A stretch of DNA of 64,000 bases from the NCBI GenBank assembly GCA_024636675.1, contig JAGXGM010000037.1, positions 1-64,000 of the forward strand. The letters are read 5' to 3'. The translations under genes were made by a program, and so were the position numbers. The notes under the pieces are model-generated. The model ran no database searches. It saw only the letters and a list, made by a program, of their open reading frames with translations, and had not been told where the DNA came from. Positions 9,208 to 19,200 of the stretch are shown piece after piece; position 1 is the stretch's first letter, and each line of letters starts with the position of its first letter. Source of the DNA: Hydrogenophilales bacterium (GTDB lineage: Bacteria; Pseudomonadota; Gammaproteobacteria; Burkholderiales; Thiobacillaceae).

Positions 9208-10376
9208 TCTGCAAACCCCCGTATCAGATCATTCTGGATATCGGTCAGCGATTCCAGCCCCACCGCGATGCGCACCAGGCCGTCGCCGATGCCGGCCGCC
9301 GCGCGCTGCTCCGCCGTCATGCGGCTGTGCGTGGTGGTGGCCGGATGGGTGATGGTGGTCTTGGTGTCACCCAGGTTGGCGGTGATCGACAGCATTCTGG
9401 TCGCGTCGATCAGTTTCCACGCGGCCGCCTGGCCGCCCTTGAGGTCGAACGCGACGATGCCGCCGCCGGTTTTCTGCTGCGCCATCGCCAGTTGATGCTG
9501 CGGGTGCGACTGCAGGCCGGGATACCACACGCGCGCCACCTGCGGCTGCGCTTCCAGCCATTGCGCCAGCGCCAGCGCATTTTTCGAATGCGCTTCCATG
9601 CGCAGCGCGAGCGTCTCCATGCCTTTCAGGATCACCCAGGCGTTGAACGCCGACAGCGTCGGCCCGGCGGTGCGCAGGAAGGTGTAGACGCCCTCCATCA
9701 GCGCCTGGCTGCCGAGCACCGCGCCGCCAAGCACCCTGCCCTGGCCGTCGAGATACTTGGTGGCGGAATGGATCACGATGTCGGCACCGAGCTCGAGCGG
9801 CTTTTGCAGCGCTGGCGAGCAGAAGCAGTTGTCGACCGCGAGCCACGCGCCGGACGCGTGCGCGATGTCGGCGAGCGCGCGGATGTCGCTGACTTCGGTC
9901 AACGGATTGGACGGCGACTCTACGAAGAACAGTTTGGTGTTCGGCTTGACCGCCGCGCGCCATTCCGCCGGGTCGGTCGGCGACACGTAGGTCGTTTCGA
10001 TGCCGAAGCGGCCGAGGATGTTGGAGAACAGCTGCACGGTGGAACCGAAGATCGAGCGCGACGCGACGACATGCTCGCCCGCCTTCATCAGCCCCATCAC
10101 GGTCGCCAGGATCGACGCCATGCCGGACGCGAACGCCACGCAGCGCTCGGCGCCTTCGAGCGCGGCGAGCCGCGCTTCCATCATCTGGACCGTGGGGTTG
10201 GTGAAACGCGCGTAGATCGGGCCGGGCTGCTCGCCCTTGAAGCGCGCCGCGGCTTCGGCCGCGCTGCCGAACACGAAGCTGGAGGTGAGGAAGATCGCCT
10301 CCGAGTGCTCGTTGAACTGGCTGCGCACCGTGCCGGCGCGCACCGCCAGGGTTTCAAGGTCGTATTCGTCGTTCAT
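9204..10376 (-). CDS. metZ: O-succinylhomoserine sulfhydrylase
   Basis: A 390-residue PLP enzyme of the Cys/Met metabolism family. The PLP-binding lysine is in SATKYLDGQGR (about residue 208), and the family segments YARFTNPTVQMMEARLAALEG and VDNCFCSPALQKPLELGADIV are present. MetZ makes homocysteine directly from O-succinylhomoserine and sulfide. The GQGR and NCFCSPALQ segments match MetZ rather than MetB, and purF-metZ is a common proteobacterial pair. The ATG overlaps the purF stop as ATGA. Confidence 0.93.
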   Translation of the reverse strand: MNDEYDLETLAVRAGTVRSQFNEHSEAIFLTSSFVFGSAAEAAARFKGEQPGPIYARFTNPTVQMMEARLAALEGAERCVAFASGMASILATVMGLMKAGEHVVASRSIFGSTVQLFSNILGRFGIETTYVSPTDPAEWRAAVKPNTKLFFVESPSNPLTEVSDIRALADIAHASGAWLAVDNCFCSPALQKPLELGADIVIHSATKYLDGQGRVLGGAVLGSQALMEGVYTFLRTAGPTLSAFNAWVILKGMETLALRMEAHSKNALALAQWLEAQPQVARVWYPGLQSHPQHQLAMAQQKTGGGIVAFDLKGGQAAAWKLIDATRMLSITANLGDTKTTITHPATTTHSRMTAEQRAAAGIGDGLVRIAVGLESLTDIQNDLIRGFAE

Positions 10377-11896
10377 GAATCGCTCGTCGCCAGGTTGAGG
10401 TCGAGTTGCTGGGTCGACAGCGCCGCCAGCGACGGCGTTTCACCATTGCGCACGGCCTCGACGTAATTGAGGTACTCCGGGGTGACGTCGCCGGTGATGT
10501 AACGGCCGTCGAAGCACGAGGTATCGAAATCGGCAATCGCCGGGTTGCCCGCGCGCACCACCTCGACCATGGCGTCGAGATCCTGATAGATCATCGCATC
10601 GCAGCCGATTTCGAGCGCAATCTCCTGGTCGTTGCGGCCGTTGGCGATCAGCTCGTTACGCGTCGGCATGTCGATGCCGTAGACGTTGGAGAAGCGCACC
10701 GGCGGCGAGGCCGAAGCGAAATACACCTTCTCGGCGCCGGCGTCGCGCGCCATCTGCACGATCTCGCGGCTGGTGGTGCCGCGCACGATGGAATCGTCGA
10801 CCAGCAGCACGTTCTTGCCCTTGAATTCCTCGGCGATGGCATTGAGCTTCTGCCGCACCGACTTCTTGCGCAGCGCCTGTCCCGGCATGATGAAGGTGCG
10901 CCCGATGTAGCGGTTCTTGATGAAGCCTTCGCGGTACGGCACGTTGAGGTGATTCGCCAGCTGCAGCGCGGAAGGCCGGCTGGTATCGGGAATCGGGATC
11001 ACCACGTCGATCTTCAGGTGGGCGTATTCGCGCTTGATCTTTTCGGCCAGCGAAACCCCCATGGCCAGACGCGTACTGTAGACCGAGACGCCGTCCATCA
11101 CCGAATCCGGGCGTGCCAGGTAGACGTATTCGAAAATGCAGGGATTCAGCACAGCCTTGGCGCTGCACATGCGGCTGTGCAGCTTGCGCTGGTAGTCGAT
11201 GAACACCGCTTCGCCCGGCGCCACGTCGCGCAGCAGACGGAAGCCCAGCGTGTCGATCGCCACGCTTTCCGACGCCACGATGTACTCGTGCGGCATGACC
11301 TGATCATTGATGCCGATCACCAGCGGGCGAATGCCGTACGGGTCGCGGAACGCGAGCAGGCCATAGCCGGCGATGAAGGCCGTCACCGCATAGGCGCCCT
11401 TGCAGCGCGCATGCACGCCGGCGACGGCGCCGAAAATCGTGTCCAGGCTGAGTTGCCGCCCGGACGCGCGTACCTGCAGTTCATGCGCCAGCACGTTCAG
11501 CAACACCTCGGAATCCGAATTGGTGTTGACGTGGCGCAGGTCGCTGCGGAACAGCGATTCCTTCAGCTCGTGGGTGTTGGTGAGGTTGCCGTTGTGTCCG
11601 AGGACGATGCCGTACGGCGAGTTCACGTAGAACGGCTGCGATTCGGCCGAAGACGACGCGCTGCCCGCGGTGGGATAGCGCACATGGGCCACCCCCATGT
11701 CGCCCAGCAGGCTGCGCATGTCGCGCGTGCGGAACACGTCGCGCGCCAGCCCCGGCCCCTTGTGCAGGTGAAAGCGGCTTTCCTCCGCCGTCACGATCCC
11801 GGCCGCATCCTGCCCGCGATGCTGCAATACCATCAGGCCGTCGTACAGGAACTGATTGGCTGCCGAATTGGCAACAACTCCGATTACCCCGCACAT
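10373..11896 (-). CDS. purF: Amidophosphoribosyltransferase
   Basis: A 507-residue enzyme for the first committed step of purine synthesis, making phosphoribosylamine from PRPP and glutamine. I chose the ATG at 11896, giving MCGVIGVV, because the glutaminase nucleophile must be Cys2 after removal of Met; a GTG three codons upstream would bury it. The N-terminal glutaminase (HRGQDAAGI, GHNGNLTN) is followed by the phosphoribosyltransferase domain with the PRPP loop NVLLVDDSIVRGTTSREI. It lies 22 bases after cvpA and overlaps metZ. Confidence 0.97.
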   Translation of the reverse strand: MCGVIGVVANSAANQFLYDGLMVLQHRGQDAAGIVTAEESRFHLHKGPGLARDVFRTRDMRSLLGDMGVAHVRYPTAGSASSSAESQPFYVNSPYGIVLGHNGNLTNTHELKESLFRSDLRHVNTNSDSEVLLNVLAHELQVRASGRQLSLDTIFGAVAGVHARCKGAYAVTAFIAGYGLLAFRDPYGIRPLVIGINDQVMPHEYIVASESVAIDTLGFRLLRDVAPGEAVFIDYQRKLHSRMCSAKAVLNPCIFEYVYLARPDSVMDGVSVYSTRLAMGVSLAEKIKREYAHLKIDVVIPIPDTSRPSALQLANHLNVPYREGFIKNRYIGRTFIMPGQALRKKSVRQKLNAIAEEFKGKNVLLVDDSIVRGTTSREIVQMARDAGAEKVYFASASPPVRFSNVYGIDMPTRNELIANGRNDQEIALEIGCDAMIYQDLDAMVEVVRAGNPAIADFDTSCFDGRYITGDVTPEYLNYVEAVRNGETPSLAALSTQQLDLNLATSDS

Positions 11897-11918
11897 GCTG
11901 CGCACCTATTCATATAAA

Positions 11919-12410
11919 TCACTCAAAACGAACGTATTTCGCCACGTTGACCGGCAGTAGCGGCAAGGCGCGCTGCGCCATCACCTGCAAGCTGTCCGAC
12001 AGCATCGCCTGTTTCCAGAAGTCGGTACGCGGCAGCGAGGTCAATCCGGCGGCCAGCGTCAGGCCGACCAGGATCGCCAGCCCCTTGGCCAGCCCGATCA
12101 CCCCGCCCAGCACCTTGTCGGCGCCGCCCAGTCCGACCGCCTTGACCAGCGAGGCCAGCGCGTGCCCCAGCAGCAGCACGCCGATCAGCACCAGCAGAAA
12201 AATCACCGCAAAGCCGGCGAAGTAGCGTATCGCCGGGTTTTCGGTCCCGAACGGCAGCAGCGGTGCCACCATCAATGCACCCCACTTGCCCAGCAGGAAC
12301 GCCAGCACCCAGGCCGCCAGCGAGAACACCGTGTCGACCATGCCGAGCATCAGGCCGCGCACCACGGTGAGGATCAGCACCAGCAACACGATGAGGTCGA
12401 GCATGCTCAC
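11919..12410 (-). CDS. cvpA: CvpA family membrane protein
   Basis: A 163-residue protein with four predicted membrane helices (about residues 5-22, 28-45, 63-85 and 100-120), typical of CvpA, a protein named for colicin V production and generally found next to purF. The precise biochemical role is unresolved. The start is taken as GTG at 12410, overlapping the dedD stop as GTGA; an ATG two codons later (12404) is an equally possible start. Confidence 0.9.
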   Translation of the reverse strand: MSMLDLIVLLVLILTVVRGLMLGMVDTVFSLAAWVLAFLLGKWGALMVAPLLPFGTENPAIRYFAGFAVIFLLVLIGVLLLGHALASLVKAVGLGGADKVLGGVIGLAKGLAILVGLTLAAGLTSLPRTDFWKQAMLSDSLQVMAQRALPLLPVNVAKYVRFE

Positions 12411-13015
12411 TTGGTGAGGATCTGCCCGGTCATGCCGTTTTCGGCCAGCTTCACCGCGGCCGCCACGGCCGCTTCGCGCGACGGATAGGGCCCCACCCGC
12501 ACGCGCGTCAAGTCGCCCAGCTTGTCCGTGTAGGCCGGCAACCCGGCCTCGGCGGCGCGCGCCTTGAGTGCCTGAGCCTTGGCGGAATCGGACAAGGCGG
12601 CCAGCTGCACCACAAATGCTTCGCTGGCTGCTGCAGGCTTGGCCTGGGGCGCAGGCGATACAGCGGGCTTGGGCGGCGCGGACACCGGTTTGACCGGTGC
12701 CGCTTTGACTGGTTCAGGCTTGGGCGCGGGCTCGGCCTGAGGCACCGGCTTGGCGGGCTCGATCTGAGGGGCGGGGGGTGGCGGCGCCGGCGCGGCCGCC
12801 ACCTCGGGTTCGACAGCCGGATCCGGCTGCACCATGGGATCGGGGACCGGTTGCGGTGCCACCTCCATGTGCACGGCCAGCGAACTCGCCGGTGGCGGCT
12901 CGTCTTCCAGCAGCAGCGGCAGCACAATCACCGCCAGCAGGGTCAGCGCAACCGCGCCAATCAGACGGCGCCGAGCGAGGCGTTTGAGGTCATTTTCACT
13001 ACTGGATGGCGGCAT
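12407..13015 (-). CDS. dedD: DedD-like SPOR-domain protein
   Basis: A 202-residue protein with a short cytoplasmic N terminus (LKRLARRRLIG), one membrane helix (about residues 18-36), a long Pro/Ala/Lys-rich periplasmic linker (about 40-125), and a C-terminal SPOR domain (AFVVQLAALSDSAKAQALKARAAEAG ... RVRVGPYPSREAA). SPOR domains bind denuded peptidoglycan at the division septum, so a cell-division role is expected. The order folC-dedD-cvpA-purF is conserved. Its start overlaps the folC end by 17 bases. Confidence 0.88.
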   Translation of the reverse strand: MPPSSSENDLKRLARRRLIGAVALTLLAVIVLPLLLEDEPPPASSLAVHMEVAPQPVPDPMVQPDPAVEPEVAAAPAPPPPAPQIEPAKPVPQAEPAPKPEPVKAAPVKPVSAPPKPAVSPAPQAKPAAASEAFVVQLAALSDSAKAQALKARAAEAGLPAYTDKLGDLTRVRVGPYPSREAAVAAAVKLAENGMTGQILTK

Positions 13016-14273
13016 GGGCGAGGACGGCAGCTACGGTATAGAACGAACCGAAGACGAGAATTCTATCACCTTCACGCGCCGCGCTTTGCGCCTCCGCGAG
13101 CGCCGTGTTCGCATCCGTCTGCACGCTGACCGGTGCGCTGCCTGCATGCGCGCGCAGGGTGGCGGCCAGCGCCGCGGCATCCTGCGCGCGCGGCGAGTCG
13201 GGGGTGCATGTCCACCACGCATCGATCTCGCCCAGAAGCGCGGAAAACACCCCCGCCGCATCCTTGTCGGCCAGCATGCCCACCACTGCCAGCGTGCGCC
13301 CGGCCGCTGGCAGTTCGCGCAGGGTGGCGGCCAGCGCCCGCGCCGCTTCCGGGTTGTGCGCCACATCGAGAATGACGTCGGGTGCACGGGCAATACGCTG
13401 GAACCGCCCCGCCACGCAGGCCTGGACCAGCCCCTGGCGGATCGCCGCCTCGCTCACCGGCAGGCGGTCGCGCACGGCCTCCAGCGCCGCCAGCGCCGCG
13501 GCTGCGTTGCGCAACTGGAAGGCCCCCGCCATGGCGGGCAGCGGCAGTGCCGGCCAGACGATGGCCTGGCCGCGATAGGTCCAGCGGTCGCCCTCGCGCT
13601 GCGCGGAAAAATCGCGTTCCACGCAGCGCAGGTCGGCGCCGATCTGCCGGGCCTGCGCGAGCAGACTGGCGGGCGGCGCAGGGTCGGCGCAGATGGAGGG
13701 GCGGTCGGCGCGGTAGATGCCCGCCTTCTCGAAACCGACCAGCTCGCGGGTGTCGCCCAGATATTCCATGTGGTCGAGATCGACGCTGGTGACGATCGCG
13801 GCCGCGGCGTCGAACACGTTGACCGCGTCGAGACGCCCGCCGAGACCGACCTCGAGGATGGCCACGTCGACGCCGGCGTCGATGAACTGCACCATCGCGC
13901 CCAGCGTGCCGAATTCGAAATAGGTCAGCGAGGTGTCGCCGCGCGCGGCGTCGATCCGCTCGAATGCCTGAACCAGTCCGGCGTCGGTGGATTCCTGGCC
14001 GGCAATCCGCACCCGCTCGTTGTAGCGCAAGAGGTGCGGCGAAGTGTAGAGACCGGTCTTGTAACCGGCAGCGCCAAGAATGGCTTCGAGATAGGCGCAG
14101 GTAGAGCCTTTGCCGTTGGTGCCGCCGACGATGACGAGCGGAAAAGTCGGCGCCAGATCCAGCGCATCCCTGACCCGGCGCACCCGGTCGAGTCCCAGTT
14201 CGATGGTGCTGGGATGCAGCTGCTCCAGCCGCGCCAGCCACTCGGCCAGCGAAAGGCCCAAGCGTGCCGCCAC
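12999..14273 (-). CDS. folC: Bifunctional folylpolyglutamate/dihydrofolate synthase
   Basis: A 424-residue Mur-ligase-family enzyme that adds glutamate to dihydropteroate and folates. The P-loop GGTNGKGSTCAYLE is near residue 50, followed by YTSPHLLRYNERVRI; DVAHNPEAARAL is the C-terminal domain signature. Start is GTG at 14271-14273, three bases after the accD stop. The 3' end overlaps dedD. Length matches the family (about 420). Confidence 0.95.
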   Translation of the reverse strand: MAARLGLSLAEWLARLEQLHPSTIELGLDRVRRVRDALDLAPTFPLVIVGGTNGKGSTCAYLEAILGAAGYKTGLYTSPHLLRYNERVRIAGQESTDAGLVQAFERIDAARGDTSLTYFEFGTLGAMVQFIDAGVDVAILEVGLGGRLDAVNVFDAAAAIVTSVDLDHMEYLGDTRELVGFEKAGIYRADRPSICADPAPPASLLAQARQIGADLRCVERDFSAQREGDRWTYRGQAIVWPALPLPAMAGAFQLRNAAAALAALEAVRDRLPVSEAAIRQGLVQACVAGRFQRIARAPDVILDVAHNPEAARALAATLRELPAAGRTLAVVGMLADKDAAGVFSALLGEIDAWWTCTPDSPRAQDAAALAATLRAHAGSAPVSVQTDANTALAEAQSAAREGDRILVFGSFYTVAAVLAHAAIQ

Positions 14274-14276
14274 GCC

Positions 14277-15143
14277 CTAGGCAGCCAGCGCAGGGCGGCC
14301 CATCATCATCGCCAGCGCGGTGGCGAGTTCGTCGCGCATCTGGCGGCGGTCGATGATGCGGTCGATAGCGCCCTTGTCGACCAGGAACTCGGCGCGCTGG
14401 AAGCCTTCCGGCAATGTCTCGCGCACGGTCTGCTCGATCACGCGCGGGCCGGCGAAGCCGATCAGCGCATTCGGCTCAGCCACGATCAGGTCGCCCAGCA
14501 TGGCGAAGCTGGCCGACACGCCGCCCATGGTGGGATCGGTCAGCACCGAAATGAAGGGCAGGCGATTGCGCGACAGCTGAGTCAACGCGGCCGAGGTCTT
14601 GGCCATCTGCATCAAGGAAAACAGGCCTTCCTGCATGCGCGCGCCGCCGCTGGCGGCAAAGCAGACGAAGGCCGAGTTCGACTCGATCGCCGCTTCCACG
14701 CCGAGAACAAAACGCTCGCCCACCACCGAGCCCATCGACCCGCCCATGAACTTGAACTCGAATGCCGCCGCCACCACCGGCACCGCCTTGACGCTGCCGC
14801 CCAACACTACCAGCGCGTCGGTTTCCGAGGTGCCCGCCTGGGCTTCCTTCAAACGGTCCGGATATTTCTTGCCATCCTTGAATTTCAGCGGATCGAGCGG
14901 GGTTATCTGCGCGCCGATCTCATGCTGGCCCTCGGCATCCAGCAGCATGGCCAGTCGCGCGCGGGCACCGATGCGGTGATGGTGGCCGCACTTGGGGCAC
15001 ACCTCCAGGTTGCTTTCGAGGTCGGCGCGGTAGAGCACCTCATTGCACGCCGGGCACTTTGACCACAGCCCTTCCGGCATCGATTTGCGCGCCTCCACCC
15101 GACGCTTGATTTTGGGCGGCAGTATTTTCTGGAACCAGCTCAT
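14277..15143 (-). CDS. accD: Acetyl-CoA carboxylase carboxyltransferase subunit beta
   Basis: A 288-residue subunit that works with AccA (encoded at 45602-46570) to transfer carboxyl from carboxybiotin to acetyl-CoA, the first step of fatty acid synthesis. The N-terminal zinc ribbon uses C30, C33, C49 and C52 ([19 protein letters not shown]). The crotonase-like core carries [12 protein letters not shown] and [19 protein letters not shown]. It sits 12 bases after trpA and 3 bases before folC. Confidence 0.96.
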   Translation of the reverse strand: MSWFQKILPPKIKRRVEARKSMPEGLWSKCPACNEVLYRADLESNLEVCPKCGHHHRIGARARLAMLLDAEGQHEIGAQITPLDPLKFKDGKKYPDRLKEAQAGTSETDALVVLGGSVKAVPVVAAAFEFKFMGGSMGSVVGERFVLGVEAAIESNSAFVCFAASGGARMQEGLFSLMQMAKTSAALTQLSRNRLPFISVLTDPTMGGVSASFAMLGDLIVAEPNALIGFAGPRVIEQTVRETLPEGFQRAEFLVDKGAIDRIIDRRQMRDELATALAMMMGRPALAA

Positions 15144-15155
15144 GATGCTTTCCCC

Positions 15156-15962
15156 TTATTTCGATGCCGCGTCGACGCCGCGGCGCAACTCGGCCACCAG
15201 CTGCTTGACACGGTTGACGCACTCACCTTCAGGCGCTGTCTCGATTTCGCTCACAATGCGGCTACCCACCACCACGGCGTCGGCGATCCGCGCCACCGCT
15301 TCGGCTGTCGTAGCGTCGCGGATCCCGAAGCCCACGCCGACCGGCAGGTCGCAATGCTTGCGGATCATGGCGAGCTTTTGTGCCACCTCGTCCATATCGA
15401 GATTGGCCGACCCCGTCACGCCCTTGAGCGACACGTAGTAAATGAAGCCGCCGGCGACCGCCGCCACCTGTTCCACCCGCGATTCGGGCGTGGTCGGCGA
15501 CAGCAGGAAAATCGGGTCGAGGCCGTGAGCCTTGAACACATCCGACATGCCAGCCGATTCCTCAGGCGGAATGTCCACCGTCAGCACGCCGTCCACCCCG
15601 GCTGCCTTTGCCGCCAGGGCAAATGTTTCATATCCCATATGCTCGACCGGGTTGGCATAGCCCATCAGCACCACCGGCGTCGTCGTGTTGGTCTTGCGGA
15701 ATTCCGCCGTCATTGCCAGTACGTCTTTGAGCCCGACCTTGTTCGCCAGCGCCCGCTCGGACGCTCGCTGAATCACCGGACCATCGGCCATCGGATCGGA
15801 AAACGGCACCCCGAGTTCGATGATGTCGGCCCCCGCCTCCACCAGCACGTGCATCAGCGGCACCGTCAGCCCCTTGCCGGGATCGCCGGCGGTGATGAAG
15901 GGAATCAGGGCTTTCTTGTTGTGCGCTTTGAGCGCGGTAAAGGTCTGGCCGATGCGGCTCAT
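15156..15962 (-). CDS. trpA: Tryptophan synthase alpha chain
   Basis: A 268-residue TIM barrel that cleaves indole-3-glycerol phosphate and passes indole to TrpB. Signatures include [11 protein letters not shown], the catalytic glutamate region [20 protein letters not shown] and the catalytic aspartate region [15 protein letters not shown]; the phosphate site GFGIRDA is near the end. I chose the ATG at 15962 ([12 protein letters not shown]) rather than an upstream extension overlapping trpB, since it matches the family start. It lies between trpB and accD. Confidence 0.96.
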   Translation of the reverse strand: MSRIGQTFTALKAHNKKALIPFITAGDPGKGLTVPLMHVLVEAGADIIELGVPFSDPMADGPVIQRASERALANKVGLKDVLAMTAEFRKTNTTTPVVLMGYANPVEHMGYETFALAAKAAGVDGVLTVDIPPEESAGMSDVFKAHGLDPIFLLSPTTPESRVEQVAAVAGGFIYYVSLKGVTGSANLDMDEVAQKLAMIRKHCDLPVGVGFGIRDATTAEAVARIADAVVVGSRIVSEIETAPEGECVNRVKQLVAELRRGVDAASK

Positions 15963-16005
15963 GGTTCGTTCTTCTGAAATATTCGGTTCAATGGATGGTG
16001 CGGCC

Positions 16006-17201
<1,196 letters not shown>

Positions 17202-17205
<4 letters not shown>

Positions 17206-17822
17206 GATGCTTCTTTCGCTTTCGCTATGAATTGCGCAATTTTGTGCGCGTCCTTGATGCCTTTTTCCGCCTCGACACCGCTGCTGACATCTACCGCCCA
17301 GGGACGCACTTGCTGGATGGCAGCGGCGACATTGGCCGGGGTAAGCCCCCCCGACAACACGATCGGTTTCGGTAGACCAGGAGGGATCAGCTTCCAGTCG
17401 AAACTTTCCCCTGTGCCGCCGGGCACACCGGGAACATAAGCGTCGAGCAACAGGCCGCACGCGGCATCGAAATCAGCCGCACATTTTAGCAAATCCGTCT
17501 CCCGATTCACACGCACCGCCTTGATATAGGGCCGGCCGAAGCGCGCGCAGTCGGCCGGCGTCTCGTCGCCGTGAAACTGCAGCAGGTCGAGCGGAACGGC
17601 CTGGAGAACCGACTCGATGAACGCCGGTTCGGCGTTGACGAACAGGCCCACGCTCTGCACGAAAGGCGGCAGTTCGCGCAGCAATGCGGCGGCGCTCGCG
17701 ATGCTCAGGTGACGCGGGCTTTTCTCGTAGAACACGAAACCCAACGCGTCCGCGCCGGCGTCGCAGGCGGCGTGCAGGTCCTGCAGTTGGGTAATGCCGC
17801 ATATTTTTACGCGTACAGCCAT
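17202..17822 (-). CDS. trpF: Phosphoribosylanthranilate isomerase
   Basis: A 206-residue TIM barrel for the third step of tryptophan synthesis. The catalytic cysteine is C8 in VKICGIT, and the catalytic aspartate is in LLLDAY. Other family segments are LQFHGDE and the phosphate-binding [10 protein letters not shown], with VDVSSGVE near the end. The start overlaps truA by 16 bases and the end overlaps trpB, giving tight coupling in the cluster. Confidence 0.96.
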
Positions 17823-18586
17823 CGGTCGGAAGTTTCAGGCAAGCCAAAGTGCGCAGGATACCGGATATGGGTAAGGTACAGTCCGGCGCCGTCGAAGGTG
17901 GGCGCTGCGAGCCTGCGGTCGCGACCGGTCAGGATTTCGTGCAGCCACCCGGGCGGCTGTGCGCCGGCGCCGACCTGGATGAGGCAGCCCATGAGGTTGC
18001 GCACCATATGATGCAGGAAACCATCGGCATGGAAGTCGCATAAAAGATATTCGCCACGCCGCTCGATGTGTGCCCGCCGCAGCACCTTGACCGGCGATTT
18101 GGCCTGGCATGCCGCGGCGCGGAAGGCGGAAAAATCGTGCTGCCCGATCAGCGGCGCAGCGGCCAGGTTCATCGCGGTGGCATCGAGCGGACGGTGATAC
18201 CAACCGATCAGGCCGTGGTTGATCGCAGGCCGCACCGGGTGATTCAGCAGCACGTAACGATAGCCGCGATGCGTGGCGGCAAACCGCGCATGGAAATCCT
18301 CTCCGACTTCGCGCGCCCACAGCACCGCCACGCCCGCCGGCAGGTGACTGTTGACGCCGCGCACCCAGGCGGTGAGCGGACGATCCGCCAGGGTATCGAA
18401 ATGCACCACCTGCAGCGCCGCATGGACGCCAGTGTCGGTGCGTCCGGCGGCAATGATGCTTGTTTTTTCGCCGGCGATGACCGAGACCGCGGCTTCCAGC
18501 GCATCCTGCACGCCGCAGCCTTGCAGTTGCGACTGCCAGCCGCAAAAGCCGACGCCGCAATATTCCAGTCCCAATACAATTCTCAT
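17807..18586 (-). CDS. truA: tRNA pseudouridine synthase A
   Basis: A 259-residue enzyme that converts uridines 38-40 of the tRNA anticodon arm to pseudouridine. The catalytic aspartate is D51 in [11 protein letters not shown]; the C-terminal [11 protein letters not shown] is a family signature. The length fits (E. coli 270). The ATG overlaps the stop of the upstream membrane-protein gene as ATGA. The order fimV, truA, trpF is common in betaproteobacteria. Confidence 0.96.
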   Translation of the reverse strand: MRIVLGLEYCGVGFCGWQSQLQGCGVQDALEAAVSVIAGEKTSIIAAGRTDTGVHAALQVVHFDTLADRPLTAWVRGVNSHLPAGVAVLWAREVGEDFHARFAATHRGYRYVLLNHPVRPAINHGLIGWYHRPLDATAMNLAAAPLIGQHDFSAFRAAACQAKSPVKVLRRAHIERRGEYLLCDFHADGFLHHMVRNLMGCLIQVGAGAQPPGWLHEILTGRDRRLAAPTFDGAGLYLTHIRYPAHFGLPETSDRWLYA

Positions 18587-19200
18587 GTCAGCACGACAAA
18601 CATTACCCCAAGCAAGCCTGCAAGTATGACGGCGCTGTCGCGGCCTTGCCAGCGTTCGGTGTGCAGTGTGTAGGTGGCGGGCGTGGCCTCGTCGGACAGC
18701 GGCACACGCAGCGCATCCAGCCAGCGTGCCGGTTGGGGCCCATGCTCGACGTAATCCAGCGTCAGCCCCAGGCGCACCGCAAAGGCGCGGCGGTCAAAGC
18801 CGAGCCAGGTCAACGGGCGGGCCAGGACGTAGAGGCCATAAATCAGGCGAGGACGGGACGTATACGCCAACAGCACCGCCAGTCCGGCCAGCATCAGCAC
18901 CAGTCGCCCGACACGAAGCATGCCCTGCTGCAGGCCTTCGACGCCCGGGCTCGCCCACCCCAGCGCCGGCCACAGCAAGGTTCCCGGCAGGACATAGGCA
19001 TAGGTGAGCAGCAGCACCGCCATCAGCCAGCGGGTGCGGCGTAGCAGGCGCCCACTTTCATGGCGGACCGGCGCAAACAGAAAGGCCGTCGCAGTGGCGA
19101 CGGCCAGGAAAACCAGCAGAGGCAGCGCGGCACGTTCCACCGCCACTGCCCACCCGCACCACAACAGAATACAGGCAGCCGGATGCGGCGTTTTAACCAA
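18583..19200 (-). CDS. Polytopic membrane protein resembling EcfT/CbiQ
   Basis: About 205 residues if begun at TTG 19198-19200, which overlaps the end of fimV by eight bases; an internal GTG (AVAVERAALP) would shorten it. There are four or five hydrophobic segments, and a motif LIYGLYVLARPLTWLGFDRRAFAVRLGLTLDYVE resembles the coupling region of the transmembrane component of energy-coupling factor transporters. No ECF ATPase or substrate-binding subunit is in this window. It could instead be a lineage-specific membrane protein. The ORF reading far into fimV upstream has no membrane character and is not part of the gene. Confidence 0.6.
   Translation of the reverse strand: MVKTPHPAACILLWCGWAVAVERAALPLLVFLAVATATAFLFAPVRHESGRLLRRTRWLMAVLLLTYAYVLPGTLLWPALGWASPGVEGLQQGMLRVGRLVLMLAGLAVLLAYTSRPRLIYGLYVLARPLTWLGFDRRAFAVRLGLTLDYVEHGPQPARWLDALRVPLSDEATPATYTLHTERWQGRDSAVILAGLLGVMFVVLT

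Noticed and set aside
12834-15062. A 742-codon open frame on the plus strand opposite dedD, folC and accD
   Set aside because: It is an antisense shadow of high-GC genes with clear families on the other strand; its translation is low-complexity Arg/His/Gly-rich without motifs or a ribosome-binding site.
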